DNA of 64,000 bases from Aquabacter sp040755535 (GCA_040755535.1 JBFMAV010000003.1:1-64000); one strand, 5' to 3'; positions 19,138-28,689 are shown, numbered from the stretch's first letter. A program made the numbers and translations. Notes: generated by a model from the sequence alone, not told the origin.

Positions 19138-20436
19138 ATGGTCATGATCGACATTGCGACCCGGGTCTATAATCACACGTGGAAGATCGACCCCATCGTC
19201 CGGTCCATCCTCGACACCGATTTCTACAAATTGCTCATGGGCCAAGCCATTCACCGGCGGCATCCGGCGGTGCAGGTGACGTTTGGAATTCACAATCGAT
19301 CCAGTCACGTGCGGCTCGCCGAAATCATCGACATCGGCGAGTTGAAAGAGCAATTGGACCACGTGCGCACGCTCAGCCTGACGCGTGGGGAGTCCACTTG
19401 GCTGCGCGGCAACATGTTCTATGGCAAGCGCCAGATGTTCTCGCCCGACTATGTGGCTTGGCTCGAACGCTTCCGGTTCCCCGCCTATCACCTGGAGAAG
19501 CGGGAGGGGCAGTATGAACTGACCTTCGAGGGGCCCTGGGTGGAGACCACCATGTGGGAGATCCCGGCCCTCGCCATCATCAACGAACTGCGCTCCCGGG
19601 CCGTTTTGAAGGGCCTGGGCAAGTTCGAACTTCAGATCCTGTATGCGCGCGCCATGTCCCGGGTGTGGGAGAAGATCGCGTTTCTCAAGACCCTGGGGCC
19701 GGTGAACATCGCGGATTTCGGCACGCGCCGCCGCCATGGCTTCCTCTGGCAGGACTGGTGCGTCCAGGCTCTGATCGAAGGGCTCGGCGAGACCTTCCTC
19801 GGCACCTCGAACTGCCTCATCGCCATGCGGAGGGAGGTGGAGGCAGCCGGCACGAATGCCCATGAACTGCCGATGGTCTATGCCGCTCTTGCCCGCTCGG
19901 ACCAGGAACTGCGTTGGGCGCCCTATCAGGTGCTCGCGGACTGGCAGGAGGAATATGACGGCAACCTGCGCATCATGCTGCCGGACACGTTCGGCACGAC
20001 CGGGTTCCTGGCCAATGCGCCGGCGTGGCTCGACGGCTGGACCGGCATCCGGATCGACAGCAAGGATCCGTTGGAGGGCGGCGAGGAAGCCATCGCTTGG
20101 TGGCGCGCGCGCGGCCAGGACCCGCGCGAGAAGCTCGCCATCTTCTCCGATGCGCTGGATGTGGAAGAGGTCGCGCGAATCAACGCGCGCTTTGCTGGGC
20201 GCATGCGGCTCGGCTTCGGCTGGGGCACGCTGCTCACCAATGATTTTCGCGGCCTGGCCCCCGACGGCTCCCTCGATCCCATCTCGATCGTCTGCAAGGT
20301 CGTGTCCGCCAACGGCCATCTGGCGGTGAAGCTCTCGGACAATCCGACCAAGGCCATGGGGCCGGCGGACGAAGTCGAGCGATACAAGCGGGTGTTCAAT
20401 GTCGGGGATCAGGTGGCCCGGCGCACGGTGGTCTGA
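19138..20436 (+). CDS. pncB: Nicotinate phosphoribosyltransferase
   Basis: The 432-residue NAD-salvage enzyme converts nicotinate, PRPP and ATP to nicotinate mononucleotide. Clear family blocks are DTDFYKLLMGQAI near the N-terminus, NIADFGTRRRHGFLWQ at about 197-212, ETFLGTSNCLIA, the DTFGTTGFL segment, IRIDSKDPLEGG and FGWGTLLTND. The length is normal. ATGs at 19138 and 19144 are both possible. It diverges from the GGDEF gene and converges with the small hypothetical at 20453. Confidence 0.96.
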   Translation: MVMIDIATRVYNHTWKIDPIVRSILDTDFYKLLMGQAIHRRHPAVQVTFGIHNRSSHVRLAEIIDIGELKEQLDHVRTLSLTRGESTWLRGNMFYGKRQMFSPDYVAWLERFRFPAYHLEKREGQYELTFEGPWVETTMWEIPALAIINELRSRAVLKGLGKFELQILYARAMSRVWEKIAFLKTLGPVNIADFGTRRRHGFLWQDWCVQALIEGLGETFLGTSNCLIAMRREVEAAGTNAHELPMVYAALARSDQELRWAPYQVLADWQEEYDGNLRIMLPDTFGTTGFLANAPAWLDGWTGIRIDSKDPLEGGEEAIAWWRARGQDPREKLAIFSDALDVEEVARINARFAGRMRLGFGWGTLLTNDFRGLAPDGSLDPISIVCKVVSANGHLAVKLSDNPTKAMGPADEVERYKRVFNVGDQVARRTVV

Positions 20437-20452
20437 ACGGCCCCGTGCCCCT

Positions 20453-20902
20453 TCAGCCGGCGGAGCGCGGCAGGCTCGCCCGCTGGCGCAAGGGATGCGC
20501 CGCCACGGCCAGAAGAGAACCATAGCGGCGGCGGGCATCGCTGACCGTTCCATTGTCGCCGATCGCGGCTTCCTGGAGTTCGGCGAGCGCGAACGGGCTC
20601 GGCTCAGCCGGCAGCACGACCACCTCCGGCACGCAATTGGCGAGGTTCAGCACGTCGCGTGCGGTCAGTGCGGCGAGAGCTTTGGCGATCAGGGCGCATT
20701 GATAGGCCTGGCGGTCCGGCGAAAGGCGCTCCCAAGGCTCAAGCAGGGGATAGCGTTCGCGTGCCGCGCTGTGCGCACCCTTTGCCATCCGCTCAACCAT
20801 GTCCGCCGCAATCATCGTGTGGTCCCAATGCTCCTGCGTCCCGTCTGACCATCCTCCCCAGGCACCCTTTCCCAACTCTTTCGCACGCGCCACCCCCGCC
20901 AA
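20453..20902 (-). CDS. Hypothetical protein (up to 149 residues)
   Basis: The protein is soluble and helix-rich, with EHWDHTMIAADMVERMAKG and YQCALIAKALAALTARDVLNLAN. The C-terminus is basic and probably disordered. No domain is recognised. The start is uncertain: TTG 20902 opens the frame, GTG 20893 is near it, and ATG 20815 is the first ATG and would give 120 residues. Coding-like composition and a compact fit between pncB and ppx support a real gene. Context suggests no function. Confidence 0.5.
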   Translation of the reverse strand: MAGVARAKELGKGAWGGWSDGTQEHWDHTMIAADMVERMAKGAHSAARERYPLLEPWERLSPDRQAYQCALIAKALAALTARDVLNLANCVPEVVVLPAEPSPFALAELQEAAIGDNGTVSDARRRYGSLLAVAAHPLRQRASLPRSAG

Positions 20903-21052
20903 ACGTGGTCAATAGAGGGTTAGCGGCGGCACCCGGCGGGCTGCGGATTGCGCGCGCCGGTCCGCCTGATACACTCTTTGTGAATTGATCAATAAAGGCT
21001 CCGGCTTCGTGCGCCTCGCTGCGCGCCGGGCAGGAGCGACGAGGGGTTCAAA

Positions 21053-22168
21053 ATGAGGAACGAGACGCTCGGATCCCAAGGGGATCCGGCGCCATCGGGC
21101 CAGGAGCGTCCCCGCGCAACGGGAGAACCGGATCACGCACGCACGGGCGGCGCGGTACGAGATGAACGCGTCTATGCCGCCGTGGATCTCGGCACCAACA
21201 ATTGCCGCCTTCTCATTGCGCGGCCCACCGGTCGGTCCTTCCGCGTGATCGATGCATTTTCGCGCATTGTCCGGCTCGGGGAGGGCGTGGCCGCGAGCGG
21301 CAGGTTGGGCGCCGCGGCCATGGAGCGAGCCTTGGCGGCGCTCGACATATGTGCCGCGAAGATCACCGCACGTGGCGTCTCCCGCGCACGGATCATCGCC
21401 ACCGAGGCTTGCCGGGCCGCCGCCAATGGAGCGGACTTTCGCGCATTGGTCGAGGCCCGCACCGGCCTGCAGCTTGAAATCGTCGACCGACAGACCGAAG
21501 CATCGCTTGCGGCTGCGGGTTGCGCGCCCTTGGTCGATCCCACATGCGACGGGGCCATCCTGTTCGATATCGGCGGAGGCTCGACCGAGGTGGTCTGGCT
21601 GGGCCGGCGCGGGGCGGGGGACGAGGGACCGCCGCGCGCGCGCATCCGCTCATGGGCCTCCCTGCCGACGGGGGTGGTGTCACTGGCCGAGCGCCATGGC
21701 GGCGTGAAGGTGTCGCGCGACCTGTTCGACGCCATGGTCGCGGAGGTGGCCGAACGGCTGGAGGGGGTTCGGCAAAGCTGGGGGCTGCGGGCGCCGGGGC
21801 GCATGCATCTGCTCGGCACGTCCGGCACGGTGACCACCGTCGCCGGCATACATCTCGGGCTGCAACGCTATGACCGGACCCGGGTGGACGGGGCATGGCT
21901 GCGCGCGAAGGACATCAATCAAGTGGTGGATCAACTGGTGGGAATGTCGTTCGAGGAGCGGGTGTCGAATCCGTGCATCGGCGCCCAGCGGGCCGACCTG
22001 GTGCTGGCCGGCTGCGCGATCATGGAGGCGGTCCGCGGGGCCTTCCCGACCGACCGCCTGCGGGTGGCGGATCGGGGATTGAGGGAGGGCATGCTGGTTC
22101 AGCTGATGCGCGCCGACGGCGTGTGGCGACGGTCGGGCGCAGCCGGCACCGGTGTGGGCGCACCATGA
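21053..22168 (+). CDS. ppx: Ppx/GppA-family exopolyphosphatase / guanosine pentaphosphatase
   Basis: The 371-residue protein belongs to the ASKHA fold. YAAVDLGTNNCRLLIA (about 41-56) and FDIGGGSTEVVWLG (about 170-183) are the two phosphate-binding loops, and an ATEACR motif lies between. About 38 N-terminal residues before the first strand are Pro/Gly-rich and probably disordered. It lacks the extra C-terminal HD-like domain of long Ppx, so it is the short form found beside rlmE in alphaproteobacteria. Its TGA overlaps the rlmE ATG by four bases (ATGA), indicating translational coupling. Confidence 0.93.
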   Translation: MRNETLGSQGDPAPSGQERPRATGEPDHARTGGAVRDERVYAAVDLGTNNCRLLIARPTGRSFRVIDAFSRIVRLGEGVAASGRLGAAAMERALAALDICAAKITARGVSRARIIATEACRAAANGADFRALVEARTGLQLEIVDRQTEASLAAAGCAPLVDPTCDGAILFDIGGGSTEVVWLGRRGAGDEGPPRARIRSWASLPTGVVSLAERHGGVKVSRDLFDAMVAEVAERLEGVRQSWGLRAPGRMHLLGTSGTVTTVAGIHLGLQRYDRTRVDGAWLRAKDINQVVDQLVGMSFEERVSNPCIGAQRADLVLAGCAIMEAVRGAFPTDRLRVADRGLREGMLVQLMRADGVWRRSGAAGTGVGAP

Positions 22169-22899
22169 GCGCGCCTCCCAAGGGGCCGGACGGCCGGCCG
22201 CTCAAGGTGCGGGTGAAGACCGCGCGGGGCCGCACGACCTCGTCGCAGAAATGGCTCCAGCGTCAATTGAACGATCCCTATGTCGCCCGCGCAAAGCGCG
22301 AGGGCTGGCGCTCGCGCGCCGCGTTCAAGCTGATCGAGATGAATGAGAAGGTGCATCTGCTCCGGCGGGGCCTGCGCGTCGTCGATCTCGGCGCGGCGCC
22401 CGGAGGGTGGAGCCAGGTGGCGGCCCAGCGCATTGGCCTGGAGGAGGGCAAGGGCAAGCTGGTGGCCATCGACCTGCTGGAGATGGACCCCATTCCTGGC
22501 GTCACCTTCGCCCAGATGGATTTCCTCGACGAGGACGCGCCGCAGCGTTTGATGGCCATGCTGGACGGGCAGGCGGATCTCGTCATGTCGGACATGGCCG
22601 CCAATGCCACCGGTCATCGCGCCACCGACCATCTCAAGATTGTGGCGCTGGTGGAGCTTGCGGCGGATTTCGCGCGCCAGGTTCTCGCGCCGGGCGGGGC
22701 GTTTGTCGCCAAGGTGCTCCAGGGTGGCACGGAAGGCAGCCTGCTGGTCAACCTCAAGCGCGATTTCACTCAAGTGAAGCATTTGAAACCGGCGGCGAGC
22801 CGCCAGGATTCTGCGGAGCTTTACGTCCTGGCCACGGGATTTCGCGGCAAGGCTGCGACGGTGGGCGCGGACGAGGAGATGGGAACAGGGGAGGAGTGA
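22165..22899 (+). CDS. rlmE: 23S rRNA (uridine2552-2'-O)-methyltransferase RlmE/FtsJ
   Basis: The 244-residue SAM-dependent enzyme methylates the ribose of U2552 in the A-loop of 23S rRNA. The SAM site is VVDLGAAPGGWSQVAAQ. The catalytic K-D-K-E set is visible as SRAAFKLIE (Lys), VMSDMAAN (Asp), FVAKVLQGG (Lys) and SAELYVLA (Glu). About 45 N-terminal basic residues likely contact rRNA. The start is fixed by the four-base overlap with ppx. Transcription ends at a hairpin overlapping the stop codon. Confidence 0.96.
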   Translation: MSAPPKGPDGRPLKVRVKTARGRTTSSQKWLQRQLNDPYVARAKREGWRSRAAFKLIEMNEKVHLLRRGLRVVDLGAAPGGWSQVAAQRIGLEEGKGKLVAIDLLEMDPIPGVTFAQMDFLDEDAPQRLMAMLDGQADLVMSDMAANATGHRATDHLKIVALVELAADFARQVLAPGGAFVAKVLQGGTEGSLLVNLKRDFTQVKHLKPAASRQDSAELYVLATGFRGKAATVGADEEMGTGEE

Positions 22900-22924
22900 G
22901 GGCGTAAAAACGCCCCCGCCCTCA
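22897..22924. terminator. Hairpin shared by the ends of rlmE and rnd
   Basis: Arms TGAGGGCG and CGCCCTCA pair perfectly. They span the rlmE stop region and the last codon of the convergent rnd gene, and enclose an inner GGGCG...CGCCC hairpin with an A-rich loop. A T tract is short, so efficiency is uncertain. Confidence 0.6.
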
Positions 22925-24079
22925 TTCTGCCTCGCGCTCCACCGCGATGACGCGGCCCCGCTCCACAGCCAGTGCGAGGCGCCCGGCTTTCAGGGCCAAT
23001 GCGCGCTCGCCGAACAGTTCGCGCCGCCACCCGCTGAGGGCGGGCACGTCCGCTTCGTCGCTGACCGCGATCCGCTCAAGGTCTTCCGTGGTGGCGATCA
23101 CCTTGGCGGCGACGGCATGCTGTTCCGCCGTCATGCGCAGCAGCACCTTCAGCAATTCTACGGTGGCCGCGGCGCCATTGGGGATGGGACGGTCGCGCTC
23201 GATGCGCGGCAGGGTCTTCGGATCGCGCTCCACTCCGCGTCGCACGGCCTCCAGCACGGCCTCCCCATAGCGTGAGCGTTCGAAGCCCTTCGGCAGGGAG
23301 CGCAGTTCCGCGAGCTTTTCCGGCGTCTGCGGTTGTTGAAGGGCGATCTCGCCGATCACCTCGTCCTTGATGATGCGGCCGCGCGGTTGGTCGCGTGCCT
23401 GGGCCTCGCGTTCGCGCCAGGCGGCGACCTCGATCAGCACCGCCAGTTCGCGGGGCTTGCGCACGCGGGATTTCAACCGTTCCCAGGCCCGCTCCGGCTC
23501 CTGACGATAGGTCGAGGGGGAGGTCAGGATGTGCATCTCCTCGCCCACCCATTCGCCCCGCCCCCGGCGCTCCAGATCGCGCAGCATGGAGAGATAAATG
23601 TCCCGCAGGTGCGTGACATCGGCGATGGCGTAAGTGAGCTGCGCCTGCGACAGCGGCCGGCGCGCCCAGTCCGTAAAGCGTGAGGACTTGTCGAGCGCGT
23701 GGCCGCACACCCGCTGGACCAATTGGTCATAGGAAATGCTGTCGCCATAGCCGAGCACCATGGCCGCGACCTGCGTGTCGAAGACCGGGTGAGGAATGAG
23801 GCCAGCGCGGTGCCAGACGATTTCGATATCCTGGCGGGCCGCGTGGAACACCTTGGTCACGCGCGGATTGGCCATCAGCTCGAAGAATGGCGCGAGATCG
23901 ATATCCGGTGCCAAGGCATCGATGATGACCGCCTCCTCCATGGACGCGGCCTGGATGACGCAGAGCTTGGGCCAGAATGTCGTCTCGCGCAAAAATTCGG
24001 TGTCGACGGTGACGAAATCATGGCGAGAGAGTCGGGCGCAGGCGGCAGCCAACGCCTCTGTGGAGGTGATGGGATCCAT
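22922..24079 (-). CDS. rnd: Ribonuclease D
   Basis: The 385-residue 3'-5' exoribonuclease is used in tRNA and stable RNA maturation. The DEDDy motifs are complete: TVDTEFLRE (Exo I), FHAARQDIEIVWH (Exo II) and YAIADVTHL (Exo III, Tyr and Asp). An HRDC domain (about 205-285) with RELAVLIEVAAWREREAQ follows, then a second HRDC-like region to the end. Start 24079 agrees with homologues, which begin just before the first strand. It lies 41 bases downstream of nothing on its own strand except the GGDEF-EAL gene, whose stop is at 24121. Confidence 0.95.
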   Translation of the reverse strand: MDPITSTEALAAACARLSRHDFVTVDTEFLRETTFWPKLCVIQAASMEEAVIIDALAPDIDLAPFFELMANPRVTKVFHAARQDIEIVWHRAGLIPHPVFDTQVAAMVLGYGDSISYDQLVQRVCGHALDKSSRFTDWARRPLSQAQLTYAIADVTHLRDIYLSMLRDLERRGRGEWVGEEMHILTSPSTYRQEPERAWERLKSRVRKPRELAVLIEVAAWREREAQARDQPRGRIIKDEVIGEIALQQPQTPEKLAELRSLPKGFERSRYGEAVLEAVRRGVERDPKTLPRIERDRPIPNGAAATVELLKVLLRMTAEQHAVAAKVIATTEDLERIAVSDEADVPALSGWRRELFGERALALKAGRLALAVERGRVIAVEREAE

Positions 24080-24120
24080 GTGCAAACCATAGCGCGCGGA
24101 AACAGTGCCTTGAAAGGGCC

Positions 24121-26439
24121 TTATTGCTGAACGGTGGAAAAACCGCTCGCGATACACGCGGCGGTGTCCTCGGGAGGGATGGCTTTCCCCATCAGCCAGC
24201 CTTGGACAAGGCTGCATCCTTCTGCTTTGAGAATCTCAAGCTGCTCCAGCGTTTCCACGCCTTCTATGGTGGTGTCGAGCGGCAAGGCGCGCGCCAGGGA
24301 GAGAATGGCGCGGAGCACCGGAAGGCTCTGGCGCTCCACTCCGAGGCCCTCGACAAACGCGTGGTCGATTTTGATGCGATCGACCGGAAGCGTCCGCAGA
24401 TAGGCGAAAGACGAATAGCCGGTGCCGAAATCATCCAGAGCGATTCGCACACCCTGCCGGCGAAATCCCTCGATGATCTCGGTCGCGACAGGGCCTTCCT
24501 GCATCAGCGCGGTCTCGGTGATTTCCAGTTCCAGGCGATGGGCGGGCAGGCCGGTTGCCGCCAGCGCGGCGGACACCTGCTCGACCACGCGGCTCGCCCG
24601 GAACTGGAGCGCGGAAATGTTGACCGAGATGAAAATGTCCTGCGGCCAAGCCAAGGCTGCGCGGCAGGCCTGCTCCAGCACCCAGCCGCCCAGCGGCAGA
24701 ACCAGCCCGATGGTTTCCGCCGCCGGCAGGAAGGCGGCGGGGCTCACAATGCCCCGGCTGGGATGCCGCCAGCGGACCAGCGCCTCGAACCCCCTGACCC
24801 GTCCAGTCTGGCAATCGAAAATCGGCTGATACACCACGAAGAACTGGTCTTGCCGCCAGGCCGTATCCAGGTCCACCTCAAGCACACGCCGGGCCAGGGC
24901 CACGCGCTCCATTTCGCGCTGGAAGACCCGTGCGAGGCCCCGCCCGTCCCCCTTGGCCCGATAGAGGGCGAGATCGGCGCTTTTCAAGAGTTCCTCAAGC
25001 CCCCGTCCATGGTGTGGGCAGAGGGCGATGCCGATGCTGCCGCCGGCGACGATCCGATGATGGTCGAGATCAAAAGGGTCCTTGATGGCGCGAATGACGG
25101 AAGCGGCAACGCCCAGGGCCGCCTCTTCTTCAGCCTCTGCGAGGACGATGGCGAACTCGTCGCCCCCCAGTCGCGAGATAATGAGGGCCTGGGGAACCGT
25201 CGCGCAGATCCGTTCGGCAGCCGCGCGCAGCAGGCGGTCGCCAACGGCGTGCCCGAGCGTGTCGTTCACCGACTTGAAGTAATCGAGGTCGAGGAACAGC
25301 AAGGCGCAGTGCGGCCCCGTCTGCGCCCTTTGAAACACTCCTTCCAGATATTCGACCAGGCCAAGCCGGTTCGGTAAGTCGGTAAGGGTGTCGCGGCGGG
25401 CCGCCGCATAGAGCGCGCGCGCGAGCTTCTTCTGATGGTCGATGCGGTTCTCGGTGCCGATCGCTGCGGCGACCACGCCAAAGCAGACCAGCAGCGCGAA
25501 CGCCACGATGGGCAGGGCTTGGCTCCAGGCGCGACGTGAAAGTGCGCCCTGCGTGTCGGTGACGAGAATGCTGAGAGGGAACCCCGCCACCTTGCGCGCG
25601 GCGAAAATTCGGGCGGTCGAATCGATGAGGCCCGGGTCCGCACTCCCGATCTGCGGTGGATGAGACAAAAGCGCGGCCAGCGCTTGCGTGTCACGGGAGG
25701 AGGGAGCCATCGGGGATGGGGGATATCCGGCCAGATAGGTCCCGTCCGACCGGAACATGAGGATGGCCGCGTTCGCTCCCAAATCGATGCCGCTGAAAAT
25801 TTCATCGAAATAGGATTGCCGCAGGGCCACAAGCAGAAGGCCGAGGAAATGTCCGTCTGGTGCGTTGAGGCGCCGCGCCACATAGATGGTCTCGGTTCCG
25901 GTGGCGCGGTTCGGCACCGGGGCGCTGACAAAGACGGCCGGCGCGTTCTCGGCGCGCAGCGCCTGGAAATAATCGCGATCCGCCACCTGCACGTCGGGGA
26001 CCGGCCAGAAGCGGCTGAAATTGAGCAGCCGACCTGTTTCGTCGATGACCGTGACGGCGTCCACATATGGCAGCGCGTCGATTTTATCGCGCATGAGCCG
26101 GTGCATGGTCTCGCCGCGCACCAGCGCATCCAATTGTTCACGGCTCGCCACGCGGGACGAGGTGATGGTCTCAAGCAACGCCCTCTGGGCCAGATCCACG
26201 GCCTGGAACGCGCGTTCGGTCTGACCCGCCAGCGTCAGGGCAAGGTTCTCAAGCTCGCGCTTGCGATCCGATATGGCTCGCTCGCCGGCGCGGTAGGCCA
26301 ACAAGCCAGCAACCACCATGACGACGAGGCAGATGAGGCCCGCAAGGCGCTTCAGCCGCTGCGTGCTGCGGCTGACGAGCGGGAGGGTGGCATCTGCGCC
26401 GTCTCTCACGGGCACACCGCCCTCTCTGTGTCCCGTCAC
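24121..26439 (-). CDS. Membrane-bound sensor with GGDEF and EAL domains
   Basis: The 772-residue protein has a transmembrane helix at about 33-50 and a periplasmic dCache-like sensor (about 55-305) containing a typical DRDYFQALR block. A second helix lies at about 313-335, followed by GGDEF (about 350-510; RLGGDEFAIVLAE intact) and EAL (about 525-765). EAL residues FEALVRW, ISVNISALQF, LEITE, LDDFGTGYSS and TIEGVET are all present, so it may both make and degrade cyclic di-GMP. GTG 26439 is the start, supported by GGAAGGA about nine bases upstream and lying directly after the TGA of a 66-codon ORF. Confidence 0.92.
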   Translation of the reverse strand: MTGHREGGVPVRDGADATLPLVSRSTQRLKRLAGLICLVVMVVAGLLAYRAGERAISDRKRELENLALTLAGQTERAFQAVDLAQRALLETITSSRVASREQLDALVRGETMHRLMRDKIDALPYVDAVTVIDETGRLLNFSRFWPVPDVQVADRDYFQALRAENAPAVFVSAPVPNRATGTETIYVARRLNAPDGHFLGLLLVALRQSYFDEIFSGIDLGANAAILMFRSDGTYLAGYPPSPMAPSSRDTQALAALLSHPPQIGSADPGLIDSTARIFAARKVAGFPLSILVTDTQGALSRRAWSQALPIVAFALLVCFGVVAAAIGTENRIDHQKKLARALYAAARRDTLTDLPNRLGLVEYLEGVFQRAQTGPHCALLFLDLDYFKSVNDTLGHAVGDRLLRAAAERICATVPQALIISRLGGDEFAIVLAEAEEEAALGVAASVIRAIKDPFDLDHHRIVAGGSIGIALCPHHGRGLEELLKSADLALYRAKGDGRGLARVFQREMERVALARRVLEVDLDTAWRQDQFFVVYQPIFDCQTGRVRGFEALVRWRHPSRGIVSPAAFLPAAETIGLVLPLGGWVLEQACRAALAWPQDIFISVNISALQFRASRVVEQVSAALAATGLPAHRLELEITETALMQEGPVATEIIEGFRRQGVRIALDDFGTGYSSFAYLRTLPVDRIKIDHAFVEGLGVERQSLPVLRAILSLARALPLDTTIEGVETLEQLEILKAEGCSLVQGWLMGKAIPPEDTAACIASGFSTVQQ

Positions 26440-26640
26440 TCATTCGTTCCTTCCGGCAATAGATGCGCGGGGCGCACCCGCCGCTGCGGATTCCTTGTTG
26501 ACTCTCGCGGCACTCAACGCGTCCCGGATCCCGGCCTCTGTCGCTTCTCGCACAGCTTCGTCCGAGGGCCGGGGTGATCCACAGGTGAGACCGAGCAGGT
26601 CTCCTCCGCGTTCACTCCGAGAATGTTTGCATACTGTCAT
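26440..26640 (-). CDS. Possible small protein (66 residues) coupled to the GGDEF-EAL gene
   Basis: The frame runs from ATG 26640, with AGGA five bases upstream, to a TGA that touches the GTG of the next gene. The product starts MTVCKHSRSERGGDLLGL and has a central acidic helix (SDEAVREATEAGIRDALSAARV). It has no signal peptide. The ribosome site of the GGDEF-EAL gene lies inside its last codons, so translation of the two would be coupled. No family is recognised. It could be a genuine small gene or a translated leader. Confidence 0.45.
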   Translation of the reverse strand: MTVCKHSRSERGGDLLGLTCGSPRPSDEAVREATEAGIRDALSAARVNKESAAAGAPRASIAGRNE

Positions 26641-26665
26641 TCGTTCCTATCAAAGACTAACATCC

Positions 26666-26679
26666 TGTTTCAGGAAACA
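26666..26679. promoter_or_regulatory. Candidate operator between the GGDEF-EAL unit and aspS
   Basis: A perfect palindrome with arms TGTTTC and GAAACA around two bases lies in the only AT-rich part of the divergent spacer, 26 bases upstream of the 66-codon ORF and 175 upstream of aspS. The regulator is unknown. The remaining spacer (26680-26853) shows no other clear structure. Confidence 0.4.
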
Positions 26680-26853
26680 ATTTGGTACGATGTTCGGGTG
26701 CTCGAAAGGCGCGCCGCGCAGGTCCCTCGGTGGGAGCGACCACCGGCGACCGGGTGCTGCGCTTGACAAGGCAGGGTTCGCATGCACCTTCCGGCGGCCT
26801 GCGGCGCCGCCCGGCGCCGGCGCATTGTTCTTCTGTCCGAAAGGCCGCTGTCC

Positions 26854-28626
26854 ATGCACCGCTACCGCACCCACACCTGCGGTTCGCTCACCGAGGCGCA
26901 GGTGGGCGAGACCGTCCGCTTGTCCGGCTGGTGCCACCGCATCCGTGACCATGGCGGCGTGCTGTTCATCGACCTGCGCGACCATTACGGACTGACCCAA
27001 GTGGTGGTCGATCCCGACAGCCCCGCTTTCGCCGCCGCCGAGAAGGTGCGCGCGGAATGGGTGGTGCGCTTCGACGGCAAGGTGCGGCTGCGGCCCGAGG
27101 GAACGGAGAATGCGGACCTGCCGACGGGCAAGATCGAAATCTACGCCACCGAACTTGAAGTGCTGGGGCCTGCGGCCGAACTGCCGCTGCCCGTGTTCGG
27201 CGAGCAGGATTATCCGGAAGACATCCGCCTGCGCTACCGCTTCCTCGATCTGCGGCGCGAGCGCATCCACAACAACATCATGACGCGCGGCCGCATCATC
27301 GACAGCCTGCGCCAGCGCATGAAGGGCCAGGGCTTCTTCGAGTTCCAGACGCCCATCCTCACGGCGTCGTCCCCGGAAGGCGCGCGCGACTTCCTCGTCC
27401 CCTCGCGCATCCATCCCGGCAAGTTCTATGCGCTGCCACAGGCGCCCCAGCAGTACAAGCAGCTCATCATGATGAGCGGCTTCGACCGCTACTTCCAGAT
27501 CGCGCCCTGCTTCCGCGATGAGGATCCGCGCGCCGACCGCCTGCCGGGTGAGTTCTACCAGCTCGATCTGGAAATGAGCTTCGTTGAGCAGGAAGACGTG
27601 TTCGCGGCGGTGCAGCCGGTCATCACCGGCGTGTTCGAGGAATTTGCGGGTGGCAAGCCGGTGACGAAGGACTGGCCGCGCATTCCCTATGCGGAGGCGC
27701 TGCGCAAGTACGGGTCCGACAAGCCGGACCTGCGCAACCCGCTGGTGATGCAGAACGTCTCCGAGCACTTCCGGGGCTCCGGCTTCAAGGTGTTCGCCCG
27801 CATGCTGGAAGACCCGAAGAACGAGGTCTGGGCCATTCCCGGCCCCACCGGCGGCTCCCGCGCCTTCTGCGACCGCATGAACAGCTGGGCGCAGGGCGAG
27901 GGCCAGCCGGGCCTTGGCTACATCATGTGGCGCGAAGGCAATGAGGGTGCCGGCCCGCTCGCCAACAATATCGGTCCCGAGCGGACCGAGGCGATCCGGC
28001 AGGCGCTTGGCCTTCAGGCCGGCGATGCCGCCTTCTTCGTCGCCGGGGACCCGTCCAAGTTCTACAAGTTCGCCGGTCTCGCCCGCACCCGCGTGGGCGA
28101 GGAGCTGAAGCTCGTCGACCACGACCGCTACGAGCTGGCCTGGATCGTCGACTTCCCCTTCTATGAGTGGAACGAGGACGAGAAGAAGATCGACTTCTCG
28201 CACAACCCCTTCTCCATGCCGCAGGGCGGGCTGGATGCGCTGAACGGCCAGGAGCCGCTTTCCATCAAGGCGTTCCAGTACGACATCGCCTGCAATGGCT
28301 ATGAGATCGCGTCGGGCGGCATCCGCAACCACCGCCCCGAGGCCATGGTGAAGGCGTTCGAGCTGGCGGGCTATGACGAGCAGACCGTCATCGACCGCTT
28401 CGGCGGCATGTATCGCGCTTTCCAATATGGCGCGCCGCCCCATGGCGGCATGGCGGCGGGCATCGACCGCATCGTGATGCTGCTGTGCGGGGTCACGAAC
28501 CTGCGCGAGATCTCGCTCTTCCCCATGAACCAGCAGGCGCTCGACCTGCTCATGGGCGCGCCCTCGGACGTGACGGCCAAGCAGTTGCGCGAACTGCACA
28601 TCCGCCTGAACCTGCCGCAGAAGTGA
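26854..28626 (+). CDS. aspS: Aspartyl-tRNA synthetase
   Basis: The 590-residue class IIb synthetase charges tRNA-Asp. The N-terminal OB-fold anticodon domain contains VRLSGWCHRIRDHGGVLFIDLRDHYG. Motif 2 (FRDEDPRADRLPGEFYQLD), the bacterial GAD insertion (about 290-420) and motif 3 (GGMAAGIDRIVMLL) are complete. Start 26854 gives MHRYRTHTCG, the usual beginning; the frame is open 24 codons further. Alphaproteobacterial AspRS enzymes are often non-discriminating and need GatCAB, but that cannot be decided from this sequence alone. Confidence 0.97.
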   Translation: MHRYRTHTCGSLTEAQVGETVRLSGWCHRIRDHGGVLFIDLRDHYGLTQVVVDPDSPAFAAAEKVRAEWVVRFDGKVRLRPEGTENADLPTGKIEIYATELEVLGPAAELPLPVFGEQDYPEDIRLRYRFLDLRRERIHNNIMTRGRIIDSLRQRMKGQGFFEFQTPILTASSPEGARDFLVPSRIHPGKFYALPQAPQQYKQLIMMSGFDRYFQIAPCFRDEDPRADRLPGEFYQLDLEMSFVEQEDVFAAVQPVITGVFEEFAGGKPVTKDWPRIPYAEALRKYGSDKPDLRNPLVMQNVSEHFRGSGFKVFARMLEDPKNEVWAIPGPTGGSRAFCDRMNSWAQGEGQPGLGYIMWREGNEGAGPLANNIGPERTEAIRQALGLQAGDAAFFVAGDPSKFYKFAGLARTRVGEELKLVDHDRYELAWIVDFPFYEWNEDEKKIDFSHNPFSMPQGGLDALNGQEPLSIKAFQYDIACNGYEIASGGIRNHRPEAMVKAFELAGYDEQTVIDRFGGMYRAFQYGAPPHGGMAAGIDRIVMLLCGVTNLREISLFPMNQQALDLLMGAPSDVTAKQLRELHIRLNLPQK

Positions 28627-28653
28627 CGCGCGCCTCTCACCTCAGCCGAAACA

Positions 28654-28689
28654 AAAAGAGCGCCGGGGCGACCGCCTCGGCGCTCTTTT
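28654..28689. terminator. Bidirectional terminator between aspS and the FTR1-type permease gene
   Basis: Twelve-base perfect arms AAAAGAGCGCCG and CGGCGCTCTTTT enclose a twelve-base loop. A-tract and T-tract ends serve both of the convergent genes. Confidence 0.9.

Noticed and set aside
26650..28599. Minus-strand frame of about 649 codons opposite aspS
   Set aside because: AspRS covers the plus strand with all motifs; the antisense frame lacks any domain or start signal.
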